Made by a program: the position numbers and the translations under genes. Positions 49,760 to 62,830 of a stretch of 64,000 bases of DNA are shown here, one piece after another. Source of the DNA: Agroathelia rolfsii (lineage: Eukaryota > Basidiomycota > Agaricomycetes > Amylocorticiales > Amylocorticiaceae); NCBI GenBank assembly GCA_018343915.1, contig JABRWF010000008.1, positions 3,100,001 to 3,164,000 on the forward strand, read 5' to 3'. Under the pieces are notes generated by a model. The model was given only the letters and a program-made list of their open reading frames with translations. It did not search any database and was not told the origin of the DNA. Position 1 is the first letter of the stretch. The number at the start of each line of letters is the position of its first letter.

Positions 49760-51232
49760 TTATTTAAGATCGCTCTTGCATTCAACCGTATCTTGGTTCT
49801 GCGTATGTATTCCCGAGTCTGGTTGAAGGATCATTTTCAAACACATCGGTTAATTAGGCAGCGTTGCATTAAACCACTTAATGCTTCGTCCATGTTTCTA
49901 AATTTACTGCTTTACTTGGTGATCATCCCTTTGTTTCCAGAGGTGGGGAGGAAACCACAGTTCCCTATTTTCTAAGCATTCGCCACTGATACGTTCAGTT
50001 CCCAAATTCACACGTGATCTAAAATTGAAGTAACCCTAAAATAGTCATCAGATTCTTAGCTTTTGTACTTCATCCTCAGCCTCGAATATTCTAGTCAGCA
50101 TTTACCCTGCTGTACATCAACGCGAGAAAAATACACAAGAGTCAAGTCCTTGGTTAGATGACACCAGGCTAACTTCGATATTATGTCCTGAAAATATCTA
50201 GACCAAGACGGATGTCTATTGTCATCAGTGTCCAATGATGAATGCCCTAGAAAAGACATTTCTCCACAGAACTCGTGGGCTGCTGTGGCACCTCCTTTGA
50301 CTTAGACGGCAAATTACTGGTTAAGAAATCTAGAAAGCGATCCACATCCTTACCTTCTCTACTCCCGGATAAGAGGTGATATAATCGATATCTATCACAT
50401 TATGTCCCATAGTGAACCACCATCCTGAAGCGATCATAGCGGCCGTCATCAATCCACAAGCCCAAATCCACAAAAATGACCCTCATGCGTTGATAGCGCA
50501 ATCGATGCACGCGCCTGGTGACACCACTTTCAGGTTTCTCATCCCTATCTTTAGTCCACGGCCCGTCGGCGCTACATGTACATGGTGCACACGATTGATG
50601 TTGTAGTCTGCATTTCGTGTTTCCCTTCCTTCTTCTCAGAACTCATGGGTTTCCGGAAGATGTTTTGATGGTATCCATTAATTCTGTGTCAATTCAGCTT
50701 GGAAATTTATTAACAATGTATATGAGCTTCTTGCCGGCCCACTAGCTCTACCCGCACACCCCTGATGAACGGGTAGATACCTGCTATGATGGTCCACCTG
50801 ACCTCTACAGCGACCCCGCCTCATGCACACTGCGGCCCGCTCTCGGATGATTGCTCTTCCACAAGAGAAAAAGCGATGGGGAGCCACCAGTCGAGAAAGC
50901 TAGAACAGCACTAAGCTCCAATCGAGTGTCGGCACCTAGACTCAGGACTCAAGGCTTCCAATAGCCTAATTATTCCCACCTTCAGTTCGTGGTCTTTAAT
51001 CTCACGTAGTACTCTTGAGGGCAAAATCAACCAAAAAATTATTTATTTGCTTTTGCTAGAAACTATAGCTCTTTGCCTATCAATTTAGATGCAACAAAAT
51101 ATCCTCAGCTACCCTCTTCTTAGACGTGGGCTGAACGCAACGGCGGGCCTCACGCTACTTGGGAATTACTACGTCTTTTCCAATCAAAGATACTTGAACC
51201 GGAGCCGAGGCTACTTGACCCTAGAGATCCCA

Positions 51233-51260
51233 GGCTAAGGCTAAGGCTAAGGCTAAGGCT
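51233..51260. repeat. Hexamer tandem repeat (GGCTAA)4
   Basis: Four and two-thirds perfect copies of GGCTAA. The unit differs from the TTAGGG/CCCTAA telomere repeat at one base (CGGTAA type substitutions aside), and the array is too short to call interstitial telomere sequence. Confidence 0.85.
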
Positions 51261-54200
51261 GGCTATGCTTAATTTCTCCGACACGAATGCCGGCGTCGTT
51301 GACCCTGGTCATAGGGACAATATCCTGAAGAATAATTATTAAAGATCATCACGGTCGAGCACAGCCCGCTACTGTATGTAGTAGTCTAACGTCATCGTAA
51401 GTTGATTGATGTTTGTGCACTTGTTGCTATTTTATCTTACACCGCCTCAATACATTTTACCAATGCGAAGTCGAATATTTGGATTCTCTTCTTCTCTGCC
51501 GGTCATGTGTCAACTCTCCCACATTCCAGTAGTGGTGCGTATACTGATGGAATGATAAGGGCGCGCTGCACACCAAATCAATCTTTTATCATAAGCGCTG
51601 CTTGTTCCGTATCATTCGAAGACGAAATCAAGGCTTCGTTCGTGATAACATGCGCTTTACATGTGCCAGGTAAGCTTTTTTGTATCAGGCCACTTTCTTG
51701 GCTCACGAAGCCGCATAGTTTCCATCACAAAGTCAGAAGGTCATGAAATATCTAAGCACGCTTCACTGTTCATGGGAAGCCTCATGATGCCGGTACATGT
51801 ATGCCTACGCCGCATTATTCGAGCCTGCCTCTCCTATCTTTTGAGGGACGCTCCAAGGCCGTGTTGATACATACCCAGATAGCTTCTCTGTATCACGCGG
51901 TTCGCCATTGTAGTCAGCAAGTGAAAGCCGCCTTCGGCAGCTCTTGGTCCAAAGCTTGATACCGCGGATGAAAAAAAATCAGGCATCACGAAGTAAAATG
52001 AATGATGCCTGATGGGAATTACGTACATAGTGCATCTCAGACTGACCTTGACACGTCTCAACTATGCAGACCCGGACGCTACAATAACCGGTTCTCCTGG
52101 CAAGCGCCTATGCGAAGCTCGGTAAAACACCTACATAAGTTCTTCACTTGGAAACTTGTTTGATGGATGGCTCATACAAGTAATTTTCTAGTGTACTTAG
52201 GGATAAGCGTTCGCGCACAAAACATTTTCTGAATGGAGAGACAAGACCATAAAGAGGCAAATTATGATACCCGCGCGCGATTTTCGCATCCTCCAGGCTC
52301 TTTAAACCGGCCGGGCTAACCACCCACTTTTTGAGGACAGGTGCCGATGTAGAACATGAGACTCAGATTTAATACCGCATAAATGCGAGGATAAGAAATG
52401 GGTTTATTACTTTTTGAGCTCAAGAAAATATGCTAATGCTTTCTCCAACCATCTCCATCTCCACTTCTCCCTGTTCCAGATAATCAGAAAAGCTGTAGCA
52501 TATGGTTGCGCAAAAGCACAAGCAAACCAATGATGGGGTCTTCTTGGTCTGGAAGGAGCAATAATCACCTCATCACCTCGCATCGAGTTTTGTCGGCAAC
52601 TCGGCACTGATAATCAGAGTGCGTATAGAGTATAGTAAGTCTCGACCCAGGTATTAAGCCGAGGACTTGGCGACACGCTAACCTGCCAAGCGTTCAGTTG
52701 TCATCCTAGGAAATATAGAATGTCAATGAGGTTGTTATGGGTTTGTACCATTAATGGAGTCACTGTTGCATATCGTGGATCAGGCACACCTTTCTCAATA
52801 ATAGGATGGGATATGGCACCTACAGATGTACAAACACTCTCAAACCTTGAAGGAACTTGACTATACCTCCTATTCCCCGGACGCATCGGCCGCCGTCTTG
52901 ATGTATTGGGGTGCTTGCTTTGGCCTTCTCTTCCTCACTACATTCATTTACCCAAGCCGGTAGCCCTGAGGAACTTCTCTTTAAACTTCGCCGTCAAGCA
53001 GTGACATGTGTGCACTAGTCAACCTTGCACCCTGGATTATGCACGATGATTCATCGATCATTGATGGATTAGTGAATCAAATGCTAACATTCACCAAATT
53101 TTACCAACCTTATGCCTGTCAGTCACATACAACAGAAAGGCCGGATAAGAGACCGGAGTCCTGAACAACTCGTACATTTCGCGTAGCGTAAAATATTCAA
53201 CGTTGAATTCGCCATCAAAGCACTGTCTTCTAATTAGTGTTGGGCTCGTTGAAGAAAATATTATGTTTTTAACTTGGAACGCTTCCACCTTAGCTTAGGC
53301 AACTATACTGTGTTTACTTATGACATCGACATGTCAAAAGCAAACGCATCGCTGTTTTGCTTTTGCCGACCAATCGAAGGCTCCAGATTGCAATTGAAGT
53401 GCGGGTCCGGTAGTTCTCGGTACGGAATGCGGCCCGCTCACTCTTGTTACTTGGGCCGCACAAGATTCCGCGTTTAACAAGCGTTCAGACTTGAGAACCG
53501 AGTTTATTCATCACATTATCACGTCCTCCCATGATCGTGCCATCGAGTTGTTTAGCTGTTATTTTTACAAGGGTTCCCACTATTAGTCCGCCGATGGCTG
53601 GGTCGCTTATGCTTCAAGCATTCGGATACTACCGTCACTGCGGCCCTCGTTTCGCTTATAACAACCCAAGTGGTGTGCGTATAGAATACTTGTACTCAGC
53701 TCGCCGCTCTAAACCATGATTTGAGTGCCAAGCGACGGCTGCCAGTGTGATACCAGAAGAAGACCATTACAGTGAGTGTGAGCAGCGTGCGGGCCCGTAC
53801 ATCCGATCTGCCCTGTACGGCTTCTCGAATCAAGACCCTCTTTAATTTCCAAGTTAATTCAACGGCACCAAGGTCTGATGATCACGCTGTTGATGTATTC
53901 CAAAGTCCATCCCTTCCTGTCCGATACAGTTTCTCTTTTCTCTTCAGAATCATATTTCACATCATTGCAACCAGGGGTATCAACATTCAAAGCAATGTCG
54001 ATATTTTCTCTATCCGACTTATGAGCTGACCTGGAGCTCCATGCACATTGCCATTTAAGGGAGAAAACTCGGCAAGCTCAGGTTTGAGTCCGCGGCGGCG
54101 GTTACGGCGGCGAGCTTATATCCATTTTTTTTTTCTCAGCATAGATGGTTGCTCTGTCGAAGGCCCGGTCGATACGGACAAATATACATAACATGAATTT

Positions 54201-54530
54201 GCCTGAGTTGTTATACAACAAGAAAAAAATACACATGGATACGCATTATCTGTCAGCGCAAGTATGTAACGTGTGTTACTACTGCCATCAAATGTGTTGA
54301 CCTGTTCTCCATATGATAGAGCACTGACATCAAAAATTAGAATCGACGCCGAATATATATTTATATCATTTGCATCATATTGTCCATCAATCACTTATAA
54401 TTTTTGAAGTCTTGTTGCAACATGTTAAGTTTGTCTAATCCAAATGTCTTCTAATAGGAGGGATGTATCACTACCTCTATATAAATAATACATATTACGA
54501 ATAAATCTAAGGTTTCAAGGTCTCCACGGG

Positions 54531-54551
54531 CATCATCATCATCATCATCAT
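54531..54551. repeat. (CAT)7 microsatellite
   Basis: A perfect trinucleotide run about 130 bp beyond the 3' end of the SnoaL-like gene. Confidence 0.95.
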
Positions 54552-54683
54552 ATTCTAACGTCTGAAGCGATGTAATCAAGCCTGACTATTCGTCGAGTGT
54601 CGGTATTGGAATCCGAAGACTCGGAGGCAATTCTATTATGAACAGATTAGCTTACAGCGTTCTGAGAGATTGCAAAACCATGC

Positions 54684-55215
54684 TCACGTCACAGAGACAT
54701 TCTTATAGCGCTCATATTCCTCAACTTCACCAGAGTCTGGTGCTCTCCTGGATAGGCCGCGGAGGATGTAGAAGCCGTCAAACCGTCCGCCCTGAAAGGA
54801 GTGTAAATACTTCATCTCGGAGAACATGATAAAAAATCATCCATGACTTACCCTATTAGTTCTAGGGTCATCTGCTAATTCGACGGCTTGCTCCCAGTGC
54901 ACTGATAGCCCATTTGCACATGCTGTATGTCTCATGGAGAGAACCTATGTACATCTCCATATGAGCTAACTATATGCGTAGTCATAATGACGAATTTCTT
55001 ACCATTTTTTTGATATCATCTCGGCGAATGGGTTGGCCGTTGAAGGTGACAGCGATGTCTTGGGAGAATGTGGAGTCAATAGCCTCCAAGCAGTTCTCGT
55101 CTGTCTTGGCCTCAAAGACAGATTTTATGTGTACTCTGGACCATTCTGAGAGGGTGCAGAGACTTTTGGTGGATGTCCTGGTTGTTTGGCGGCGAGATGA
55201 AGTGGCCTTCTCCAT
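54684..55215 (-). CDS. SnoaL/NTF2-like fold protein
   Basis: A small soluble protein of 137 aa with three exons: 55215-55003, 54944-54852 and 54791-54684. The sequence (SEWSRVHIKSVFEAKTDENC, DSTFSQDIAVTFNGQPIRRDD, then GGRFDGFYILRGLSRRAP) has the layout of SnoaL-like/NTF2 cone-fold proteins: a helix, then TF-like strand, NGxPxxRxx, and a closing strand pair. No catalytic residue can be assigned. All three exons join in frame with canonical splice sites. Members of this fold include isomerases, hydrolases and non-enzymatic binding proteins, so the role is open. Confidence 0.8.
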
Positions 55216-56898
55216 TGTTGTATGTGTTTTATGAACGAAGAGAAGAAGAGCTGGAGAGGAGGTGATTCAATGGACAGGGAACGGTGATGGGTTGGCAGTG
55301 AGCTCATACGATGGGCCTTATATGCGTTTTCATTCTGGCACAGTTATGCAGAACGGCAGCCAACTTAGGAAGCTCGGACCTGCGAGTGATAGATGAATTC
55401 AGTCCGTTCATCTTTCAGGCCCATGGGTACATGTGTATCTTCCGGCTCGCAAGCGGTGCGGGTCTGGAGAGATTTGACGATTCGTTTTCGCGTGCTTTTT
55501 CTAAACATAGGGTTGAAGGCGAAGCATAGACGCCATCGGATCGCGTCGCATCCGTAATACGGCTATGACCCAGCCATTCATCATCTCTTGACTTGTATCA
55601 CATCGTGAAACTCGGAAGCCACCCGCTTAGTGGTGTGAGTAAAATTGATGTATGTCCCCGGGGACAAGTGAACGTCATGTCCTGACGCCAAGCCATTAAT
55701 GATCTGTGTCTTCCCCTTGAACCGTTTTTAGCTGTGGCGCCACGTTTTGCACTTGATCCCACACCGAGACTTGGTGCACCAGTTCCATCAGCCGTTGACC
55801 GTCTCCATGCAGCTTGCACCGTCTAACGCCGCGACTCCCATTCATCCGCTCATGTACCGCAGCTGGTCCCAAGGTCCAGTGGACTGGTCCCTCATCAGAC
55901 CCATGTCGAGCAAGAGAAATGATGAGCCTCTGGACTGGCACTATCAATACTGCATTGCATCGGCAGCACAGTAACTCTAATGGTTTCTCTCCCTCTTTTG
56001 AATACACCGCACTGAGTAGATCAATGGTTATCAAGACGATCTGATGCAACAACGGTTCACAACATTGCTTCGCGCGGAAGACACAAAGAAGCTCCACCTC
56101 TACACACTCCGTCCGTCTAGTGATCTCAACAAGACAGGAGCAAACGATTTCTTCAAGTGAGCTTATGACCGCCGGCTTCTTTTTTTGACACGACATCATG
56201 AGTGCCAATGCAATCGTGGATCATGACTAAATTTTAGAAGCTCAAAATCCATCTGCTCGGTGAGAATAAAGCTGTTGTAAGAGAGCCGAGAGGAACAGTG
56301 AGATCTTGTCCTCTTGCTTGTATATTCCGAGCATTGGCGCTAGGAAAACTGACTTCCTGAGATACGCGAGAATAAATCCGACCATGTCCCGTGTTTCGTG
56401 TCATTATTTAATCTTTCGACGTGAATGAGTGCCCGCCCGCCTTTAAGAGAAATCAGTCCAGCAGGGGCGTTTCAGATATGAATGTGCGATGGATACGCAT
56501 GTACCAAGGGAGACCGTGGACCCTGTACGTAATGTAGGTCAGCTGGGCAAGCAATCGCATGGTGGGAAAAGGTCCTCCGCCGAGTAGTTACAGATGATGT
56601 GACAACATGAGTCTTGTGAAGCATGATGGTGATTATAGGTAAGGAGTAAAGTATATTGGGGTCTGATACCAGTACCTGGTCACATTGCATGAGCTTAGAG
56701 TTTCCCATGACGGAGTTCGAAATGATTAGTGGGCGAGATCACGTGCCTCAACAGCACTCGTCAATTTACTTCCGAGTTATTGATTGTTGTTCAGACATCC
56801 GAGTCAGTTGTTGCTATTGCTACTATTTGCTGGACTCTACAATCTTCGACAAGAGAAATATACACATAATCTTACAGAAAGAGGATACTCTCAAAACT
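55216..56898. other. 1.7-kb interval between the SnoaL-like gene and DBP5
   Basis: A 170-codon minus-strand frame (55696-56208) and overlapping plus-strand frames exist, but none shows a domain. A splice-like acceptor (CTTACAG near 56878) might indicate an extra 5' exon of DBP5. Nothing else is supported. Confidence 0.5.
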
Positions 56899-58912
56899 AT
56901 GGAGAAAGATGCAGAAGGATTCTATACTCCCGGTGCAGCAGGTAGTGGCCTTATGGTCAACACTATCTCCTGGAGGACACATGGCATTAACTGCGCAACA
57001 CCACCTGGTTCTTTTCAGCTGACAAGAAAGAAGAAAAGGAACAAGAAAAACCTGAACCTAAAGAAGGCACGGCGCTCTCTTGCTGTTATCATACGAGGCT
57101 GAATCTGACCTAGTGTCCTGTGACAGAGAAGCCCTCTGATCTTATTCAATCTAACTATGAAGTCACTGTGCGTTCTTCCTCTGACTAGCTTACGAAAAGT
57201 ACTTCTGACTTATCCTCTAGGTTACACTTGCCGATCAACAAGCGGATCCAAACTCCCCTCTATACAGTGTCAAGACATTTGAAGAGCTAGGGCTGTGAGC
57301 TATTTGATCGCCAGACGTCTGCAACCGTAGATCTCATCTATTATCAGTACACCTGAGCTTCAAAAAGGACTATACGACATGGGATTTAGCAAGCCGTCGA
57401 AGATTCAAGAACGTGCGCTGCCCTTATTGCTGGCGAATCCGTATGTTATCAGGGCAATCTAAAGTGGGACCAGTGACGAGACCAAACTCATAGCTTTATC
57501 CAGACCTCAAAACATGATTGGACAGTCACAGTCAGGGACAGGAAAGACCGCCGCATTCGTACTCACGATGCTCAGTCGCGTTGACTTCTCTCAAAACGTG
57601 ACACAAGTGAGTTACTTCCCCACGACTTTGCGTGAGGGACATCGGTTTACATTTGCCCTGATAAGGCTCTATGCTTAGCTCCTTCGCGAGAATTAGCGCG
57701 ACAGATTATGTCTGTAGTAGTCGCCATGGGGAAGCACACACCAGTGCAAACCGAATACGCGATTAAGGACAATCTTCCAGTCGGAGCTTCTAAAATTACG
57801 GCCCACATTGTGGTTGGAACGCCTGGCACAATGGCGAATCTCTTGCGCCGAAAGACCATTGATGCTACACATGTCAAAGTATTTGTATTAGATGAGGCGG
57901 ATAACATGCTCGACCAGGACGGATTGGGTGATCAAACACTCCGAGTCAAAAAGTGGGCGGCTTGTTTTTTTTATATAGATACAAATACATAAGAGAAAAT
58001 TTTTCTGATGACCATTTTTTTTTCAATAGTCTTCTTCCGAGAGATCCCGCCCCTCAAATCGTTCTGTTTTCGGCCACGTTCCCCGACGTTGTCCGTACAT
58101 TCGCTTCCAAGTTCGCACCTAAAGCGAACAAGATTGAATTGCAAAAGGAAGAGCTTTCTGTCGACAGCATCAGACAATTTTATATGGACTGCAAGGATGA
58201 GGAACACAAATATGACATCCTCGTACTCCTCTATGAGATGCTCACGATTGGGCAGAGTATCATCTTCTGTCAGGTATACTCCTATGGACCATCATTTCTA
58301 CTCCAGATTATTCATCGCCGTTGCATTTAGCATCGCCATACCGCCGATCGTATATCAGCCAGGATGACGGCTGAGGGCCACAAGGTAGTTTCACTGCACG
58401 GTGCCAAAGAGGCTGCAGAACGCGACCTTGTCATCGACCAATTCCGTGAAGGGAAAGAAAAGGTTTTGATTACAACAAATGTCATCGCGCGAGGGATCGA
58501 CATCCTTCAAGTAAACATGGTTGTCAACTATGACCTGCCCCTGATGAATGAGCGTGAGAAAGGTAACCGCGCCGACATGCGGCCTGACCTGGAGACATAC
58601 ATTCACCGCATTGGTAAGTAGCATATTTTCTCTTTTTAACCCCAACTGTTGACATTGTTCACCGACATTTTTCAAACAGGTCGAACTGGTCGCTTTGGCA
58701 GAAAAGGAATCTCAATTAACTTTGTACACAACAAAGAAACATGGGCGCAGATGGCTCAAATCGAAAAGGCACTCGGCAGGAACATCTTACGAGTTGACAC
58801 AAGTAATATTGAGGAAATGGAGGAAGTAAGTCACATGTGTTATTCCTTTCATCCTAATTAATCGGTTTATTCATCTTTCTCATTCTAGACCCTCAAGAAG
58901 GCCCTCAAGTAG
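56899..58912 (+). CDS. DBP5: DEAD-box RNA helicase DBP5 (mRNA export)
   Basis: DBP5 remodels mRNPs at the cytoplasmic face of the nuclear pore with Gle1 and Nup159. Eleven exons encode 461 aa: 56899-56941, 57019-57066, 57127-57167, 57221-57294, 57348-57440, 57504-57606, 57666-57952, 58030-58273, 58331-58613, 58680-58825 and 58889-58912. The N-terminal helix [19 protein letters not shown] and the Q motif context ([15 protein letters not shown]) fit DBP5. Motif I is SQSGTGKT, Ia is APSRELARQ, Ib is GTPGT, II is DEAD (VLDEADNML), III is SAT, IV is SIIFCQ, V is ARGID and VI is HRIGRTGR. Intron 2 (57067-57126) is read as GC-AG because no GT donor maintains the frame. The first exon start is uncertain; an upstream extension stays open. 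Confidence 0.93.
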
Positions 58913-59046
58913 CTACCTTCGCCCCTGCAGCCTTTCGTTTGTGTAATTTCTTGTATTAACGACATGCTGTACATTATGTAATGGTCGTCTGTAGGAAAAA
59001 TAGTAGACACGACACGCAAATCGAAATGTAAAACAGAAAAAAATAC

Positions 59047-59117
59047 TGCATCAGCCGAGAATCGAACTCGGCGCGGAGCCATGGGAAGACTCCATGTTAC
59101 CACTACACCACTGATGC
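59047..59117 (-). tRNA. tRNA-Gly(CCC)
   Basis: The 71-nt cloverleaf is read on the minus strand. The acceptor stem GCATCAG pairs with CTGATGC, followed by discriminator A. The D-arm region reads TGGTGTAGTGGTAAC. The anticodon stem GAGTC/GGCTC (one G-T wobble) closes the loop TTCCCAT with anticodon CCC. The T stem CCGAG/CTCGG closes loop TTCGATT. No intron. A-box and B-box internal promoter motifs (TGGTGTAGTGG, GTTCGATTC) are present. Confidence 0.95.
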
Positions 59118-59479
59118 GTTACCAGGATGTAATATCAAAAATTTATATATTTACAACTCTTGTTTAAGTGAACATTCAGCTTGGTAAATTATCGTAACAG
59201 CCCCTGATCGTGAAGGAAATACAGCTAAACACTACACATGTTACAGATGTTCGAGAACCAATGAAACACGAAAAAAAGGTCATGAAAGCGTCCAAAGGTG
59301 TCGTCAGTCATAAGTATCGTAAACGCGGAAAAGAAAGTAGGTGGGGGCGGGTAGGCGGGTATCCTGCAGTAGTAAAATGAAACTGAAAGTACAACAAAAA
59401 GAAAGAAAGAATCACAAATGTATATACAAGACATCGCGAAAACTCGGGTCCACAAAAAAAAAAAAAAAAAAGACCAGCT
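59118..59479. other. Spacer between tRNA-Gly and the kelch gene 3' end
   Basis: 362 bp, AT-rich with a poly-A run near 59454-59470. Nothing recognised; probably the 3' UTR of the kelch-repeat gene. Confidence 0.5.
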
Positions 59480-62400
59480 CTAAGAGTCTGAGGATGGGCT
59501 GGCTGAATGATCCGGATTGGCCACGAATAGAGACGGTCGTTGCACCAGCCCATAGTTGACGGATACCCGACCTTTTGATGGTTGCTGCTCTATCTTTCTT
59601 GTGTTCCGGGAACTAAGGGGTGAAATCGGGTTGTGGAGGCTCGTTCGGTGCTCATATTCATGTACACGCGACATTACGTTACTCGCGTCATTGGCGATCT
59701 TACCCGTAGTGGGCGGAGCGGGCAACGGCCTGTACCTCGTCGGCGGAGGTAGGGGCTCCTCCTGATGGCCGTGATCATCCACTTCAACTCCAGATGATGA
59801 TCTACGGCTAGATGTGCTAACTGTATTAGCACGCGAGATATCTGTTGAATGGGATCCATGTGCTACGATACTTAAATTGACAGTGGTAGCACGATCCAAC
59901 TCCTCGCCAGTCTTGATGCTCACGCCCCCTGTGCTGCCGCTGCTCATCCTAGACTGTCGAGTAGCATGTGACATTTTGGATGATCTGGAGTCCCCAGTGG
60001 CCTCTCGCTGAACGACGTCAACATCTCCGCCAAGGCGCTCGATGATCTCCGAGTCAGCCGTCCTTATTGAACTCTTGGCGGAGTTTTTGCGCGCTTTGCG
60101 GCCACTAGAAGGCGATTCTGGTGATGTGGTATGAATACTCTCTTTGATAGCGTCGAGCCGCGGAGGCGGGTTAGGATCTCGGATATCGAATATACCGTAA
60201 TTGGAGGAAGAACCACCTCTAGAGCGACGCCGCTCAAGCCAGGACGTGTGCGCAAAACGGTCCCACCAGCTATCCGAGCGACGTATAGGCTGCGTGGGTG
60301 CGCTGGCGCCAATAATGGAGGAAGAGCGTGACCTGGGTGAGCCCGGGGAAGTGGCCTGGTCAGGCTGATGTGATGTATAAGAAGAACCAAGGGTGCTGAA
60401 CGGGCTCATTACGTGGGATTGCTGGGAGGAATTCGAGTGGGAATGGGAGTTAGAACTGGTGTTCAGAGTCGTCTGAGAGTTCCGTTCTGCTACCGGGCTC
60501 AGCGTGTGGACATTGGTGGAAAGGGGAAGTAACGTCTGTAGAGCTGGATAACGTGGCCGGAGGTGCGATGTTTCGCCAACGTCCTCCGCGCTGTCCGAAC
60601 TCTGTCGGTCCTCATCGTCATCTCGTCCATGACCATCTCTCGCCCCGATGCCAAGGTCTTCCTCCCATGGATCAACATAAGGCAGTGTGCTAGCATATGA
60701 CGTTTCGCGATTGGCAGAAGGCCTCCTTGCAAACGTGGAACCGCCCATGAAAGGGTTTGCCTTTTCAAGCCATGGCGTCGACGGCGCGCTACTCATGCCA
60801 GAGACGCCAGATGCTTCCCTAGATCGTGATTTGCCTGTGAGCAAGTCCCTCATTGATCGCAGACTCCAGGAGCTACCACCACTCCCGTCTCGTCGGACAC
60901 CAAACATAGATCCAGGGCGTCCAAACTCGCGTGTATCTTCATCCGCAAGCATATCGCGTCTGGGTCTCGTGCCCATCGACGCAGCAGCGGCACCAGTCGA
61001 CCCAATCGTCCCAAATTGCGCCCAACGTGGCCATCGTCTGTCAGTGTGGTCGAGATAGTCTCCGCCCACGATAGGGATACCCTTGGGAGGCACACCAGGT
61101 CCATAAGGACTACCATCGAAATCATCATCATCATCAGCGTCCAACAGACGATGGAATCGATCCCGTGCGAGCCATGAGCGGTGTCCACGGCTCAAGAAGA
61201 TAGATAAGGCCAAAAGAACCAGGATCAAACCAAGGGCGCCAAGAGTTGTTCCAATCGCAATGGCCGTGATGTGTGTTTTGCTGGATGGATTGCCCCCGGT
61301 ACCTCCATTTCCGCTACCATTCGGATTGGTAGATGACGTTGGATGAGCGCCACTTCTTGTGCCAGTGGAGGCAAGCAGGCCACTACTCGCGGTCGCCGAA
61401 CTTCCAGAAGTTTTGGTCCCGGATATAGAGTATGCACTAGACGGGGCTTTCGTAGTAGTAGAACCAGCACCATCGCTATCCGTTGAAGAATCCGGACTAG
61501 AACCCGGTGTCTGCGTGGTCGTCACAAGCGTCGTCGCGGTAGGCAAAGTCAAAGGAGGAGTGTACGAAGGTTGGAAGGTCCCTGCACCACTGCCACAACC
61601 ATTATCCGCGCACTGGAAGATTGATAGTCCAGCAGGGGCTGGCCCCGACTTGCCATATCCTAAACACAAGCTATATTTAGCAATCAAAAACAAATCACGG
61701 ATGCGTGTGGGTGTGGGTGTAGATAGTCGTAACACACTTACCGAATCCGAAGATAACCTCCGAGCCATATGCTACAGCAAAATGGTCATATCGGTAGCCC
61801 AGAGAGGACGATATCGAGTTGATGAAACTCCATGTCATTGGGTTGACAGAGGTGTCGAGAATCCAGGCATCATCATAAACGTTTTCCAAAGTTGCATCCG
61901 CTCCACCATGGATGAGTATCTGACCGCCCTCGACGACCGTGGCAGCAAAACCCCGTCGACCAGACGGAAGAGACGAAGTGGAAACGGAGAGCAAGGACCA
62001 GGTGGGTGAGTTCTGACTCGTATCTAGAACCCAAATATAATTCATCGGAAGTAGTTCGCCCAGGGACTGCGAATATCCTCCAAAAATGACGAGGCGGCCA
62101 TCGTTGAGGATGAGGGCTCTGTGGCCATAGACGTCTGGGGGTCCATTTTCCGTGGTCAAGTTCGTAAACTCCGGTATAGACGGGTCAAAAATATAATTAT
62201 CCGACAACGCCATCTCGGATCCGTCGTCCTTCATACCGCCGATAATATAAACCTTGCCACCAATGGACGCAGCAGCATGGTATATGCGACGTATAGGTTC
62301 ATTTGCCCACGAATCTGACTCATCAATGAATCCCGGGTTTAGGACATTGGCTGCATTGAGAAGATACGCCGAGTCCGGACGCGTGTTGATAACTGTTTCC

Positions 62401-62830
62401 GTGTTTTGTCCAGGATCGCCGCCGAAAATGAGTAGTTCCGTATTGCTGAAGGCGGACAATGTGTGCCAGGAGACGGATGGACCATCTCCAGCAGTCGAGA
62501 AGCTAGAAGTGCTGCTGAGGACATTCCACGGAGGAGATTCTGCGTTGAAGGATGTAGATAGGTCCAAGGAGAGTAGGTTGTTGTTATTAGGCGCGGATGT
62601 ATATGAATATTGATTATAGATATCTGTTTTGCCACCCTGGACGAAGAGTATATCATCCAGGAGCGCAGTTGCCTGACCCCATCTGAAATGAATAGTAATA
62701 GGCAAATGTTTGACACCATAAAACGATGAAGGTTGACACACCTTGGTATGGCGGTGTAGGATGACGCTTCGACGCGAGAGAGCGACAAATAGATAACGAC
62801 GAGAGAAGAGAGGACCAAGATATTGGGCAT
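59480..62830 (-). CDS. Kelch-repeat single-pass membrane protein
   Basis: A large type I membrane protein of 1069 aa in three exons: 62830-62742, 62682-61742 and 61659-59480. The signal peptide (ILVLSSLVVIYLSLSRVEAS) is followed by an extracellular kelch beta-propeller: repeats LIFGG, VYIIGGM, LVIFGGYSQ and ILIHGGADA, each with GG and nearby Trp/Tyr. A Ser/Thr-rich stalk leads to the membrane helix ITAIAIGTTLGALGLILVLL followed by basic residues. The cytoplasmic tail of about 540 residues is disordered, Ser/Pro-rich, and holds poly-Asp and Arg/Ser runs that suggest phosphorylation. Similar proteins are common in basidiomycetes and have been considered cell-wall or polarity sensors, but no function is established from sequence. 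Confidence 0.85.

Larger units (their letters stand above)
49760..54683. other. 4.9-kb gene-free interval
   Basis: Short frames only, none with domain or splice support. It contains a short hexamer array (51233-51260) and a CAT microsatellite (54531-54551). Scattered frames around 50.4-53.9 kb have no recognisable homology. Confidence 0.55.

Noticed and set aside
51233..51260. Interstitial telomere repeat
   Set aside because: The unit is GGCTAA, not TTAGGG/CCCTAA, and fewer than five copies are present.
55696..56208. 170-codon minus-strand open frame
   Set aside because: No domain, no splice-consistent extension, and overlapping frames on the other strand are equally open.
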